From Bacteroidota bacterium (GTDB lineage Bacteria; Bacteroidota; Bacteroidia; B-17B0; Aurantibacillaceae), in the NCBI GenBank assembly GCA_021323535.1, contig JAJONO010000002.1, forward strand, positions 90,184 through 154,183: a stretch of 64,000 nt of DNA, written 5' to 3'. Each line of letters begins with the position of its first letter. Position 1 is the stretch's first letter. The position numbers were made by a program, and so were the translations under genes. The notes below the pieces were generated by a model that worked only from the letters and a program-made list of their open reading frames with translations, was not told the origin of the DNA and made no database searches. This document shows, piece by piece, positions 17,962 to 28,400 of this stretch.

Positions 17962-18048
17962 TTCACGCAGATTGCACAGATTGCGCAGATATAATTTTAA
18001 TGCATTTATTGTATCAATCTGCAGAATCAGCGAAATCTGCGTGCAACA
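17962..18048. repeat. Imperfect long inverted repeat with CAGATT words
   Basis: Two arms (about 17962-17990 and 18016-18048) built from CACGCAGATT-type words are near reverse complements, each about 30 bp with several mismatches, around an AT-rich spacer. A related stretch occurs at 53450-53477. Such CAGATT/AATCTGCG repeats are common intergenic elements in Bacteroidota genomes. It occupies most of the 17923-18069 gap between trmH and the B12 promoter. Confidence 0.6.
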
Positions 18049-18069
18049 TATCCGGGTTCTCAATCTTTT

Positions 18070-18099
18070 TTGTCAACGTCCAAAAATTACATATATTTG
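18070..18099 (+). promoter_or_regulatory. Bacteroidota-type promoter of the B12 operon
   Basis: TTG at 18070-18072 and TATATTTG at 18092-18099 are separated by 19 bp, matching the -33/-7 consensus (TTG and TAnnTTTG). The expected transcription start is about 18106, just where the cobalamin aptamer begins. Confidence 0.75.
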
Positions 18100-18104
18100 C
18101 CCCG

Positions 18105-18275
18105 TAATTGGTTCTTTACTAAAAGAATAATAGGGAATAACGTGAGAGTCGTTAACAGTACCCGCTGCTGTATGTTCCTGGAATGTTTGATCATTCTTTG
18201 CCACTGAAGCTTCTGAAAAGAAGAACGGGAAGGCGATCAAACCGGAACGAGTCAGAAGACCTGCCAGATACATTA
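18105..18275 (+). promoter_or_regulatory. Cobalamin (B12) riboswitch
   Basis: The conserved aptamer blocks occur in order: GGGAAT near 18133, the CGTGAGAGTCGTTAACAG segment, TACCCGCTGCTGTA near 18160, GCCACTG at about 18200, GGGAAGGC near 18227, and the B12 box AGTCAGAAGACCTGCC at about 18251-18266. Spacing and order fit the cobalamin family. A following hairpin, CCGGAACCTTCGGG, and purine-rich leader are the likely expression platform; it precedes the receptor start, suggesting translational control. Binding of B12 would repress the uptake genes downstream. Confidence 0.93.
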
Positions 18276-18325
18276 AAACCGGAACCTTCGGGAGAAGAGG
18301 TCAAAGGTGTGAAAAAAATTTACTA

Positions 18326-20275
18326 TTGAATTATTTTATAAATAGACAGCTCTATTCTGCATTGACTATTTTAATGATGGCTTGCCAGGCTCATTTTTTT
18401 GGGCAGGACACAGTACAATTAAAAGAAGTAGATGTTACATCTCAAAAAACGGGACTATCTTCTCTTGGAAAAAAAACCGAAACGCTCGATTCCGCCACAC
18501 GTCAGCGTTTTGTGTTTAACTCGGTGAGCGATGTACTAAGTCTTAATTCACCTGTCTTCATAAAAAATTATGGCCCCGGAAGTCTTTCCTCTAGTTCATT
18601 TCGTGGTGGCAACGCTTCTCAAACAGGAATTATCTGGAACGGTTTCAATATTCAGAACATGATGCTGGGCCAGATTGATCTTGCTTTACTGCCTTCCGCG
18701 CTGTTTGATAACATACGTGTAGAGTTCGGGGGATCTTCTGCATTGTGGGGATCAGGCGCGGTTGGCGGAAGCATACATTTAGACAATAAGCCGCTCTTCA
18801 ACAGGGGTCTCACAACACGTGTTAACCTGGGAGCCGGAAGTTTCGGACTTACGAATGCTTCTACAAACATTGAATACAGCCGGAGTAAATTTGTAAGCTC
18901 AACAAAAGCTTACCTGCAAAGTGCATTGAATGATTTTACATTTAAGGATACCCTCGACAAAAAAAATCCTTACAAAAGGCAAACTCACGGAGCTTACACG
19001 TTTGGTGGTTTTATACAGGAATTTCGTTTTGTACTTACACCAAAACAATTATTAACGGTGAATGCCTGGTACAATACAGGTAACCGGCAGCTTCCGATCT
19101 ATAACAGCCTGACTATTTCAAGGGCCGAACAAAAAGACGCGAATCTTAAAACTTCTGTGAACTGGAATTATTTATCACGAAACTTTAACTCAACAATTAA
19201 GGCAGCTTATTTCGACGATGTTTTAAATTACTCTGACACGGCGCTTTCCATTGATTCGAGAAGTAAACTTCAGACGGTAATCGCTGAGTCGGAAAATATT
19301 TTTAACTGGGCGAAAAATAATCTCCTGAACATTGGACTTAATTATACTTCTGCAACAGGAAAAACAAATAACTATAACGGTATTAAAACACTAACTAAAG
19401 CCGCTGCCTCACTGGGAAATAAATTCAGTTTCATGGACCAGAAATTTATCGCTTATGCTGCTGTGAGAATGGAATACATTAATTCGGGACAAATTCCGCT
19501 TACAGGTAATGTTTCCCTGGAATATAAACCCTGGAAAAACATCTCGGCAAAAATAAACGCGGCGAAAGTTTACAGGCAACCAACACTTAATGAACGTTAC
19601 TGGACTCCCGGAGGAAATCCGAACCTTTTACCGGAAGAAGGCTTTACTTACGAAGGTGATCTTAGTTTTGTAAAACAGTTTGGACATTTGCATCTCAGCG
19701 CTTCAGGATCGGTTTTTTACAGGGTAATTGATAACTGGATCCTGTGGCTACCGGGACCAAATTCCACAACACCTGTTAACATTCAGCAAGTATGGAGCCG
19801 CGGTACAGAAACAAATACAAAACTTGTTTACAGAAGAAATAAATTTTTCATTGGTATAAATGTTATCACCGGCTATGTTCTTTCAACTGTAACTTCCTCG
19901 GACCAGGAAAACGGAAACACAAAAGACAAACAACTTATTTATACACCAAGATATACCGTGAATTCAAATCTTTCTATTGGATACAACAGATTCTCCGTAG
20001 CGTATTATCATCAGTACGTAGGTTACCGTTTTACTTCGAGTGATAATTTACAATGGCTGCTTCCCTATCACTATTCAAGCCTGCGAATTAACTGGGGAAC
20101 CAACATTAAAGAAACCAGTCTAATTACTTTCGCAGCCTGTAATAATGTGCTTAACACCAATTATAATGTTGTAGCAGGTAGGCATATGCCGTTGATCAAT
20201 TTTGAAATCGGAATTACTTTATCGGCTAATAAATCTTTAAAAAAAGTTGAACTGGAAAACATTTTAGAAAAATAA
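18326..20275 (+). CDS. btuB: TonB-dependent vitamin B12 outer-membrane receptor, BtuB-like
   Basis: The 649-residue protein has a signal segment (LYSALTILMMACQAHFFGQ), a short TonB-box-like region (VQLKEVDVTSQKTG) and a plug domain at about 45-155 with FRGGNASQTGIIWNGFNIQN and VEFGGSSALWGSGAVGGSI. A 22-strand-type beta barrel follows and ends with alternating hydrophobic residues. The substrate assignment rests on the cobalamin riboswitch 50 bp upstream and the DUF4465 and propeller partners downstream. The start is TTG at 18326; no ATG is available before residue 17. The receptor moves B12 into the periplasm with energy from TonB-ExbBD. BtuF/BtuCD are not in the window. Confidence 0.9.
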   Translation: MNYFINRQLYSALTILMMACQAHFFGQDTVQLKEVDVTSQKTGLSSLGKKTETLDSATRQRFVFNSVSDVLSLNSPVFIKNYGPGSLSSSSFRGGNASQTGIIWNGFNIQNMMLGQIDLALLPSALFDNIRVEFGGSSALWGSGAVGGSIHLDNKPLFNRGLTTRVNLGAGSFGLTNASTNIEYSRSKFVSSTKAYLQSALNDFTFKDTLDKKNPYKRQTHGAYTFGGFIQEFRFVLTPKQLLTVNAWYNTGNRQLPIYNSLTISRAEQKDANLKTSVNWNYLSRNFNSTIKAAYFDDVLNYSDTALSIDSRSKLQTVIAESENIFNWAKNNLLNIGLNYTSATGKTNNYNGIKTLTKAAASLGNKFSFMDQKFIAYAAVRMEYINSGQIPLTGNVSLEYKPWKNISAKINAAKVYRQPTLNERYWTPGGNPNLLPEEGFTYEGDLSFVKQFGHLHLSASGSVFYRVIDNWILWLPGPNSTTPVNIQQVWSRGTETNTKLVYRRNKFFIGINVITGYVLSTVTSSDQENGNTKDKQLIYTPRYTVNSNLSIGYNRFSVAYYHQYVGYRFTSSDNLQWLLPYHYSSLRINWGTNIKETSLITFAACNNVLNTNYNVVAGRHMPLINFEIGITLSANKSLKKVELENILEK

Positions 20276-20289
20276 ACAATAACACCAAT

Positions 20290-21264
20290 ATGAAAAAAAC
20301 AATTACACAATTTGCAATCGTACTCACAACTACGCTCTGCTTCCTGAGCAGCAAAGCACAAACCTATACGGCCGATTTTGAGTCGTTCACTTTAACCCCA
20401 TCGTCGTATTATAAAGATACGAATAGCGTTCCCTTTCAGACCTCTAATGCTTTATTCAGACATAAATGGACCAACGGAGGTTTTCCTTACTGGAGTGGTG
20501 GCTTTGCTTATACCAATATTCACGATTCTGTTCAGGGAAGCTACAAACATCTTTATAGCTGCAAACCAAAATTCGGTTATAACAATTCGAACACTTATGT
20601 TACAGGAAAAAACGGAGGTGTAATTGTTGTAAAAGGCCCGTACGATCAGGTTGACGGATTTTATATTACCAACACTACTTACGCTGATTCATCAATACGT
20701 TACGGAGATGGCTTTGGAAAAAAATTTGGTGGCGCAACAGGAAACGATCCCGACTGGTTTAAAATTACAGTTAAAGGATACCTGAACGGTTCAATGAAAA
20801 CAGACAGTTCCGAATTTTATTTAGCAGACTTCCGTTTCACCAACAATACCCAGGATTATGTGATACAAACCTGGCAGTGGTTAAACACTTCTATCCTCGG
20901 GCAAGTAGACAGTATTAAATTTTTCATGTATTCAAGCGATGTAGGTTCTTTTGGTATTAATACCCCACTTTTCTTCAGCATTGATAACATTCAAACAGTT
21001 GATAACGTTGTTGGGATTTCAGAAAACAAGTTGTCATCAAATCTCAGTGCTTATCCAAATCCATTTAAAGATAAAATCATCATTCAATTAAACTCCGAAA
21101 ACGAATTCACCTTAAACATTACTGATGTGATAGGAAAACAGGTTTACAGCCAGAGTGTTTCTGATAAAACTGAAATTGATTTGTCATTATTGCCAAAGGG
21201 TGTTTACTTTGCTGAAATAAGAAACGAGCACCACCGAGCCATTAAAAAAATCGTAAAAGAATAA
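20290..21264 (+). CDS. DUF4465 B12-locus protein with T9SS type A sorting domain
   Basis: The 324-residue protein has a signal peptide ending near LSSKAQ and a DUF4465 domain at about 25-235: NGGFPYWSGGFAYTN, YADSSIRYGDGFGKKFGG, DWFKITVKGY, EFYLADFRF and YSSDVGSFGINTPLFFSIDN. A T9SS sorting tail follows (YPNPFKDKIII, LLPKGVYFAEI). DUF4465 proteins are commonly encoded in riboswitch-controlled B12 operons of Bacteroidota; surface B12-binding proteins of gut Bacteroides (BtuH) are, to my recollection, of this type, though as lipoproteins. Here the T9SS tail would place it on the cell surface, where it could capture cobalamin for the receptor encoded 14 bp upstream. Binding itself is inferred. 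Confidence 0.88.
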   Translation: MKKTITQFAIVLTTTLCFLSSKAQTYTADFESFTLTPSSYYKDTNSVPFQTSNALFRHKWTNGGFPYWSGGFAYTNIHDSVQGSYKHLYSCKPKFGYNNSNTYVTGKNGGVIVVKGPYDQVDGFYITNTTYADSSIRYGDGFGKKFGGATGNDPDWFKITVKGYLNGSMKTDSSEFYLADFRFTNNTQDYVIQTWQWLNTSILGQVDSIKFFMYSSDVGSFGINTPLFFSIDNIQTVDNVVGISENKLSSNLSAYPNPFKDKIIIQLNSENEFTLNITDVIGKQVYSQSVSDKTEIDLSLLPKGVYFAEIRNEHHRAIKKIVKE

Positions 21265-21267
21265 CAG

Positions 21268-22296
21268 GTGATTAAAAAAATCTTTATAGCATTTATCTTC
21301 TTTACAATGTATGCCTGTGTTAAGGATAAGCCTAACTCTGTGGGACAACCGGAGGTTGAGCTTAGCAATAACAAAAAGGTGTACATTGTAAACGAGGGTA
21401 ATTTTATGACTGGAAATTCTTCCGTTTCTCTTTACGATCCAGGCACAGGTAATGTGATAGAGAATTTTTATAATTCACAGAACGGCACTTCATTGGGGGA
21501 CGTGGCTCAAAGCATGAATTTCTTTAATTCGAACTATTACATTATAGTGAACAACTCCAATAAAATTGTAGTATGTGATGAACAGTTTAAAACAAAAACT
21601 ACCATTATGGGTTTTACGTCACCGCGCTATATTTTACCGGTAAGCAATTCCAAAGCTTATGTAAGCGATCTTTATGCCAATAAAATCAACATTGTAAATT
21701 TAAATAACAATACTGTGTCCTCTTCCATTTCATGTCAGGGGTGGACAGAAGAAATGGTGATGGTTTACAACAAAGTATTTGTGACTAACAAAAAAAGGGA
21801 TTATGTTTTTGTGATCGATGCGCTAAGTGATTCAAAAGAAGACAGTATTCATGTAGGATATAATTCGTCGAGTATTGTTGTAGATAAATACGATAAGATA
21901 TGGGTGATGAGTGCCGGAAATACTACCACTTCGGTGTTACCATCTCTCAAAAGAATTGATCCACTCACGAAACAGGTCGATAAATCGTTTAGTTTTACAT
22001 CTGCCGATACACCCGGAAGTCTATGTATAAACAAAACAAAAGATACTTTGTATTTTTTAAATCAGGGGATTTTCAGAATGGACATTTCCTCGGGTTCCCT
22101 TCCATTGGCTGCGTTTATTTCTAAAGGCAGCAAAACATTTTACGGACTTGGTGTCAACAAAAACGATTATACCATTTACGCTTCCGATGCTCTTGACTAT
22201 ATTCAGAAATCTAATATTTACATTTACGACGCTTCTGGTAACCAAAAGTCATTATTTAAAGCCGGAATCAATTCCAATAGCTTTTATTTTGAATAA
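21268..22296 (+). CDS. YncE/BtuG-like beta-propeller lipoprotein
   Basis: The 342-residue protein starts at GTG 21268, only 3 nt after the preceding stop. The lipoprotein signal peptide has lipobox MYAC (cysteine at residue 17). The mature part is a seven-bladed-propeller type sequence with repeats such as NSKAYVSDLYANKINIVNLN, VFVTNKKRDYVFVIDALSD and KTKDTLYFLNQGIFRMDI. BtuG proteins of Bacteroides are propeller lipoproteins that bind B12 at very high affinity and sit over BtuB. Location, fold and operon make this the equivalent partner. It is the last gene of the riboswitch-controlled unit; the next gene appears independent. Confidence 0.85.
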   Translation: MIKKIFIAFIFFTMYACVKDKPNSVGQPEVELSNNKKVYIVNEGNFMTGNSSVSLYDPGTGNVIENFYNSQNGTSLGDVAQSMNFFNSNYYIIVNNSNKIVVCDEQFKTKTTIMGFTSPRYILPVSNSKAYVSDLYANKINIVNLNNNTVSSSISCQGWTEEMVMVYNKVFVTNKKRDYVFVIDALSDSKEDSIHVGYNSSSIVVDKYDKIWVMSAGNTTTSVLPSLKRIDPLTKQVDKSFSFTSADTPGSLCINKTKDTLYFLNQGIFRMDISSGSLPLAAFISKGSKTFYGLGVNKNDYTIYASDALDYIQKSNIYIYDASGNQKSLFKAGINSNSFYFE

Positions 22297-22317
22297 ATTT
22301 TAGCCATCTTTGGCTTT

Positions 22318-23439
22318 CTGAGCAAGTCTGTTAATATTATTTCCTTTGATGTGCCTTTCCCCGCAAATTACGGAGGAATTATTGACGTTTATTATAAACT
22401 TGTCTGGCTTAAAAAAGCAGGAATAAAAATACACCTTCATTGTTTTACTTATGGAAGGCAACCTGCAAAAGAACTTGAAGAACTTTGCGAAAAAGTATAT
22501 TATTATCCAAGAAAAATAGGGTTGTATTCGGGTTTGTCGTGGATGCCTTACACTGTTAAATCGAGGAAATCTGTTGAGTTGGAAAAGAATCTTCTCTCAA
22601 ATGATTTTCCCATTCTGTTTGAAGTGCTTCACACCTGTTACCTGCTAAACGATTCAAGATTTAAAAACAGACTGAAGATCTATCGCCATAGTAACATTGA
22701 ACACGAGTATTATTCACGCCTCGCTGAATCAGAAAAAAGTCTCTCGAAAAAATTATATCTCAAAACAGAAGCCAAACGTCTGGAACGTTTTGAAAGGATA
22801 GTAAATAACGCGGATTATATTTTAGCTGTTAACGAGGAAGACGCTGCATACTTCACAAAAAAATACAGGCATCCCAAAACCATTTACCTTCCCAGTTTTC
22901 ATCATAACTCAGAAGTAAATGTGAAAGAAGGGAAAGGAGAATACATTTTATATCACGGTAATCTTGGTATTTCAGAAAATTACGAGGCGGCTGACTGGCT
23001 TATCGCCAATGTACTTTCGAAAACAAATCACAAAGCAATTATTGCGGGATTAAGGCCCCCTGATTTTCTGAAACAAAAAATTGCTCCCCACAAAAATATT
23101 TCGCTGATTGAAAATCCTTCAGATGAAAAAATGCTGGAACTTATTCAGAACGCGCATATTCATTGTCTACACACGCCGCAGGCAACAGGATTAAAACTCA
23201 AATTACTCAATGTGCTTTTTGGGGGAAGATTTATTCTGTGTAATCCTCAGATGTTAGAAGGAACTGGTCTGAAAGAAAACGAATCGCTTCTGATCTGTCA
23301 TTCAAAAGAAGATTATATTCAGAAAATAAATTCGTTATACAGAACAGCTTTCTCCACTGATTTTCTTGCAGGCAGAAAAAAAGCTTCGGAACGTTTTGAT
23401 TGCAGCATCAACGTTAAGAAACTCGTCGATCTACTTTAA
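22318..23439 (+). CDS. GT-B glycosyltransferase-like protein
   Basis: The frame encodes about 373 residues if it starts at CTG 22318. The motif [20 protein letters not shown] is the first strand and glycine-rich loop of a GT-B N-terminal domain, so a start at GTG 22351 would remove part of the fold; CTG gives [10 protein letters not shown]. The C-terminal half has [39 protein letters not shown] and [13 protein letters not shown], as in family-4-like glycosyltransferases, although the usual E-x7-E pair is not obvious. It probably transfers a sugar in cell-surface glycan synthesis. It converges with mntH, overlapping by 4 bp at the 3' ends. Confidence 0.75.
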   Translation: MSKSVNIISFDVPFPANYGGIIDVYYKLVWLKKAGIKIHLHCFTYGRQPAKELEELCEKVYYYPRKIGLYSGLSWMPYTVKSRKSVELEKNLLSNDFPILFEVLHTCYLLNDSRFKNRLKIYRHSNIEHEYYSRLAESEKSLSKKLYLKTEAKRLERFERIVNNADYILAVNEEDAAYFTKKYRHPKTIYLPSFHHNSEVNVKEGKGEYILYHGNLGISENYEAADWLIANVLSKTNHKAIIAGLRPPDFLKQKIAPHKNISLIENPSDEKMLELIQNAHIHCLHTPQATGLKLKLLNVLFGGRFILCNPQMLEGTGLKENESLLICHSKEDYIQKINSLYRTAFSTDFLAGRKKASERFDCSINVKKLVDLL

Positions 23440-25298
23440 ACCAGCACCAGCGGTACTTTCACATTGTGCCTTACGCTTTCAATAGTAGTTCCAAGTAAGA
23501 TATCCTTCATGGTTTTATGTCCGTGCGTTCCCATAACCAGCATATCACAATTGTTTTTCACTACCAGTTGAGGTATAGATTGCTTTGGGTTTCCAAAACC
23601 TAACTGAATTTCGGAGTTGATTCCCTGTTGGTCGAGCTCAAGTTGATATTGTTTCAGCTTCTGAACATCCTCTTCCCTTTCTAAATCAAATGCGTCTTCT
23701 CCGTAAACAACTGCGTTAGTACTTTCTAAAACGTGAATTAATATAAGTGTAGAATCTTTGCTTCCGATCTGAACGGCGCGATTAATAGCTTTGTTATCGC
23801 TGGTACTGAAATCAACCGTTACAGCAATACGCTTTACGATTTTCTCCGATTCAATTTTTATTGGCATTACTTCGTTGTGGAACTCAGGCTTTTTCAAAAT
23901 TTTTCCTTTAGTAATGAATGGGACAAGGAAAACATACAATAACATGATGAAACAGAAAATACAAATTGGAACAACTGTGAAACTAACAAGCATCGGATTT
24001 TTAGACTCCATTAAAAGATCGTAGATTTCCTGGTAAACCAGTTTAACGTTTAACCCGATAATAATGATAGCCGCGACCCATGCCAGAAGCATTTGCCAGA
24101 GAGGAACCACAAATTCTCCCATTTTCTTTTTATCACTCACAAAATGTATCAGGGGGATGACTGCGAAACCCAACTGCAGACTTAAGATTACCTGGCTCAG
24201 AATCAAAAGATTTCCTGTTGCCCCTTCACCAAAAAAAACAATAGTAATAACAGCAGGCACAATGGCGATTAAACGTGTAAGCAATCTCCTTATCCATGGT
24301 TGAAGACGAAGGTTAAGATAACCTTCCATCACTACTTGTCCGGCAAGCGTACCCGTGATGGTAGAACTTTGTCCTGCCGCAATTAACGCTACAGCAAATA
24401 AGATCGGAGCAAGTGTGCTTCCCAGCATTGGCGAAAGAAGTTGGTGCGCCTCCTGAATCTCTGAAACATCGTGCCTGCCCTGTTTAAAAAATGTGGTAGC
24501 GGAAAGAATCAGAATAGCAGCATTTACAAAAAGTGCGAAGTTTAAAGCTACGGCACTGTCAATCGTGTTAAATCGTATTGCTTTCTTTATATCACCGGGC
24601 GTGCGTTTAAATTGCCGTGTTTGAACCAGGGAACTATGCAGATATAAATTGTGAGGCATAACAGTGGCGCCAATGATACCAATAGCAATGTAAAGCGCTT
24701 CATCGTTTTCAATAAAAGGTTTTAATCCCGTTGCAATTTCACTGATCTCTGGTTTTGCTATTATTAGCTGTATCATAAAAGACGCGCCAATGAGCAACAC
24801 AAGGCAAATAATAAATGCTTCGAGTTTACGTACTCCACGGTTAAGAAGGAAAAGTAAAATAAAACTATCCAGCACGGTGATACAAACTCCTTCGAGAATG
24901 CTTACGTGAGGAAACAGGAGATGAATTCCTATTGCCATGCCAATTACTTCTGCAAGATCGCAGGCAGCAATCGCTATTTCGGCAAGAACGTAAAGAAACA
25001 GATTGACGAATGGCGGATAATTTTCGCGGCTCGCCTGTGCAAGGTCCTTTCCTGTTACAATACCCAGTCGCGCGCAAAAACTCTGTAACAACAATGCAAT
25101 AATGTTACTCATTACGAGCACCCAGATAAGGCTATAACCGAATTTACTTCCACCGGCTATATCAGTGGCCCAGTTTCCCGGATCCATGTAGCCCACGCTG
25201 ATCATATAAGCCGGACCGATAAAGGCCAGGAGCCTCCTGAAATTGCTTGTCCGCTGCGTGTTTACTGTAGAGTTAACTTCTTCTAACGACTTGTTCAT
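23436..25298 (-). CDS. mntH: NRAMP divalent-metal (Mn/Fe) transporter fused to a universal stress domain
   Basis: From ATG 25298 the protein has 620 residues. The NRAMP part at about 25-470 has eleven or so helices with the metal-binding motifs DPGNWATD (39-46) and MPHNLYLHS (214-222), used for proton-coupled Mn2+ or Fe2+ import. Residues about 486-620 form a cytoplasmic UspA domain with the ATP-binding signature GTHG-x9-GT near the C-terminus. A longer GTG start at 25334 overlaps the -7 element, so the ATG is preferred. Upstream palindromic TTTAGG/CCTAAA sites suggest metal-dependent repression by a DtxR/MntR-like protein. The USP domain may couple import to nucleotide or stress status. Confidence 0.93.
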   Translation of the reverse strand: MNKSLEEVNSTVNTQRTSNFRRLLAFIGPAYMISVGYMDPGNWATDIAGGSKFGYSLIWVLVMSNIIALLLQSFCARLGIVTGKDLAQASRENYPPFVNLFLYVLAEIAIAACDLAEVIGMAIGIHLLFPHVSILEGVCITVLDSFILLFLLNRGVRKLEAFIICLVLLIGASFMIQLIIAKPEISEIATGLKPFIENDEALYIAIGIIGATVMPHNLYLHSSLVQTRQFKRTPGDIKKAIRFNTIDSAVALNFALFVNAAILILSATTFFKQGRHDVSEIQEAHQLLSPMLGSTLAPILFAVALIAAGQSSTITGTLAGQVVMEGYLNLRLQPWIRRLLTRLIAIVPAVITIVFFGEGATGNLLILSQVILSLQLGFAVIPLIHFVSDKKKMGEFVVPLWQMLLAWVAAIIIIGLNVKLVYQEIYDLLMESKNPMLVSFTVVPICIFCFIMLLYVFLVPFITKGKILKKPEFHNEVMPIKIESEKIVKRIAVTVDFSTSDNKAINRAVQIGSKDSTLILIHVLESTNAVVYGEDAFDLEREEDVQKLKQYQLELDQQGINSEIQLGFGNPKQSIPQLVVKNNCDMLVMGTHGHKTMKDILLGTTIESVRHNVKVPLVLV

Positions 25299-25333
25299 TT
25301 TATTAAGTACGGGAAAAACAAAATTCCCCGGCA

Positions 25334-25386
25334 CAAAGGTAGGTTATAATTAAATAAGCCTAAACATTTTTTTAGGCATACCTAAA
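25334..25386 (-). promoter_or_regulatory. mntH promoter with DtxR/MntR-like operator
   Basis: On the minus strand TACCTTTG (25341-25334) fits the TAnnTTTG -7 element. Upstream are three half-sites: GCCTAAA (25358-25364), TTTAGGC (25371-25377) and ACCTAAA (25380-25386). They form two overlapping inverted repeats, one of them TTTAGGCATACCTAAA. The TTTAGG..CCTAAA pattern resembles operators of the DtxR/MntR/IdeR family and covers the -20 to -45 region, suited to repression by a metal-loaded regulator. Confidence 0.7.
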
Positions 25387-25437
25387 TATTGAAAATATTG
25401 CTTTCTCCCCCTTTCAGAGTGAATTTGCGTGTTTATT

Positions 25438-25467
25438 TTGGCTGTAGCTTCTAAAATATTAGCTTTG
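25438..25467 (+). promoter_or_regulatory. Bacteroidota-type promoter of the 25490 gene
   Basis: TTG at 25438-25440 and TAGCTTTG at 25460-25467 with 19 bp between them, the same arrangement as the B12 operon promoter. It predicts transcription from about 25473 and a leader of some 17 nt before ATG 25490. Confidence 0.75.
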
Positions 25468-25489
25468 TTTAACACAAAAATCACACTTA

Positions 25490-28400
25490 ATGAAAAGAAC
25501 TTTAATAACCACGCTGGCTGTTTTATCGGTTACACTGATAACTGCTCAGAAAAAAGATGCTGACAAAAAAGAAGATAAAAAACCAGCAACGTCAACGAAT
25601 CCGGTATTAAAACCCGAAACTTATTCCTCACTTTCCTTCAGGAATATTGGTCCGGCTGTTACATCCGGCCGTGTAATTGATATTGCTGTTAACCCAAAAA
25701 ATAAAAATGAATGGTATATCGCAGCTGCTGCTGGTGGCGTATTTAAAACCAAAAATGCCGGTGTTACTTTCTCTCCCATCTTCGATGGACATGGCGCCTA
25801 CTCTATTGGCTGTTTAGCTATTGACAGAAACAATACCAACATTGTGTGGATTGGAACCGGGGAGAACAACAACCAGCGTGCTGTTGGTTATGGCGATGGC
25901 ATTTATAAAAGTGAAGACGGTGGAAAATCCTTCAAAAATATGGGACTCACAAAGTCTGAACACATTGGCAACATTGCCATTGACCCCGAAAATTCAGATG
26001 TGGTGTACGTGGCTGCTTACGGCCCGGTTTGGAGTGCAGGCGGCGACCGTGGTATTTATAAAACAACCGATGGTGGAAAAACCTGGAAACAAGTGCTGAC
26101 CGTTAGTGAAAATACAGGGTTCAACGAAGTTCATATTGACAAGCATCATCCCAATATTGTTTATGCCTGCGCGCACCAGAGAAGAAGACATGAGTGGACC
26201 TACATAAGTGGAGGCCCTGAGAGCGCCATTTATAAAAGTAAGGATGGTGGCGCTACCTGGGATAAAATTACCAATGGTGTTCCTTCGGGAGATGTAGGAC
26301 GCATTACCCTGGCTATTTCTCCTGTAAATACCGATGTGCTTTATGCCATGTTTGAAGGAAGAGACAATAAAGGATTTTACAAAAGTACCGATCGTGGTGC
26401 CAGCTGGGAAAAACAAAGCGGAAAAGCCACCGACGGAAATTATTACCAGGAAATTATTGCCGATCCAAAAAACATAGATAAGGTTTATGTAATGGATACC
26501 TGGGCCAATGTGACCACTGATGGGGGAAAAACTTTTAAAGGCATGGGAGAAATTCACAAGCATGTAGACAATCACGCGCTTTGGATCGATCCAATGAACA
26601 CCCAACATTATCTTATGGGCTGCGATGGCGGTTTGTATGAAAGTTTTGACGGAGCCGCTACCTGGGATTACAAATCCAATTTACCTATCACACAATTTTA
26701 CAGAGTATGCGTAGATAACAGCAAACCTTTTTATTATATCTATGGAGGAACCCAGGATAATAACACCCTTGGCGGACCAGGCAGAACGATCAGTGGAAGC
26801 GGAATTACCAATGCCGACTGGTTCGTGACCGTTGGAGGAGATGGTTTTCAGAGCCGTGTTGACCCCAAAGAACCAAACATCATTTACAGTGAATGGCAAT
26901 ATGGAGGCTTAGTTCGTTTCGATAGAAAGACAGGAGAAAAAGTTGATATTAAACCTATGGAAAAAGACGGAGAAGCCGCTTACCGCTGGAACTGGGACGC
27001 TCCGATCATCATCAGCAACTCCGATAACAAAAGAATTTATTTCGCGGCGAACAAAGTTTTTAAAAGTAACGACAGAGGTGATTCATGGACCGTGATAAGT
27101 CCGGACCTTACCCGCCAGATCGACCGCAACAAATTACCTATCATGGGTAAAGTATGGAGCATGGATGCAGTTGCCAAAAATGCTTCAACATCTATTTTCG
27201 GAAACATTACTGCATTAAGTGAATCTCCAAAAAATGAAAATGTGATCTATGCCGGAACAGATGATGGATTAATTCAGGTGACAGATAACGGAGGAACAAG
27301 CTGGACAAAGATTGACAACATAGGAGGTATTCCTCAAATTGCTGTTGGAAATGTAAAGATGCAGCCACTCGTAAATTACATTCTCGCATCGCAACACAAT
27401 GAAAACGTAGCCTACGCCGTATTCAATAATCACAGGCAGGGAGACTTTAAACCGTATCTCGTTAAAACAAGTGATAAAGGAAAAACCTGGACATCCATCA
27501 GTTCTACTTTACCTGAAAAAGGTTCTGTGTATTCCGTTGCAGAAGATCATAAAAACCCGGATCTTCTTTTCTGCGGAACCGAATTCGGATTTTACTTTAG
27601 TAACGACGGCGGAAAAAACTGGACAGAATTAACCGGTGGGCTCCCAACGTCTATTTGTATTAAAGATATCGCCATTCAGAAAGAAGAGAATGACATTGTA
27701 CTCGCCACATTTGGCCGTGGATTTTTTGTTCTGGATGATTACAGTCCACTACAAAACATGAAAGCGGATGACCTCAATAAGAAGGCTCATATTTTTCCAA
27801 TTAAAGACGGACTTGTTTTCAATCCTTCTTCGCCTTACGGGCACAAGGGAAAATCGTTTCAGGGCGAATCGTTTTACATTGCTCAGAATCCGCCTATCGG
27901 AGCAACCATTACTTATTTTATAAAAGATGATTTTAAAACCATCAAAGAAAAACGTCAGGAAGCTGAAAAAGAAAAAATAAAGAACAATCAGCCGGTGTAT
28001 TACCCAAGTGCCGACAGTATGCGTTTAGAAGACACTGAAATTGCCGCTTACGTTTTAGCCATCATTACCGATGAACAGGGAAATGAGATCCGTAAAATAA
28101 AACTGGATGCGAAAAAAGGAATGAAGCGTTTTACATGGGACGGAAGATATGAAGTAACGTCTCCAATTAATTTTCACGAACCCGATGTAAATAATCCGTA
28201 TTACGACGCAGATCAGGGCCCGCCTGCAGTTCCGGGCAAATACAATGTTCAGCTGGTGAAAGTGTATAACGGGCAAACAGAAAATCTAACCGATAAGGTA
28301 GCTTTTAATATTACCATTCTTAACCAGTCTACATTACCGTTACCTGATCAGCAAAAAATGTTAGCCCTCAATAAGGACATGTCTGAATTCAGAAGGATTT

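Noticed and set aside
17923..18063. Longer trmH start at 18063
   Set aside because: The extra 47 codons are encoded by a dispersed inverted repeat and are cysteine- and arginine-rich nonsense; family similarity starts at ATG 17922.
18073..18273. Minus-strand 66-codon frame
   Set aside because: It is the complement of the cobalamin riboswitch, whose conserved blocks explain the sequence.
25299..25334. GTG start of the NRAMP gene at 25334
   Set aside because: The GTG lies within the -7 promoter element; ATG 25298 is the first start downstream of the predicted transcription start.
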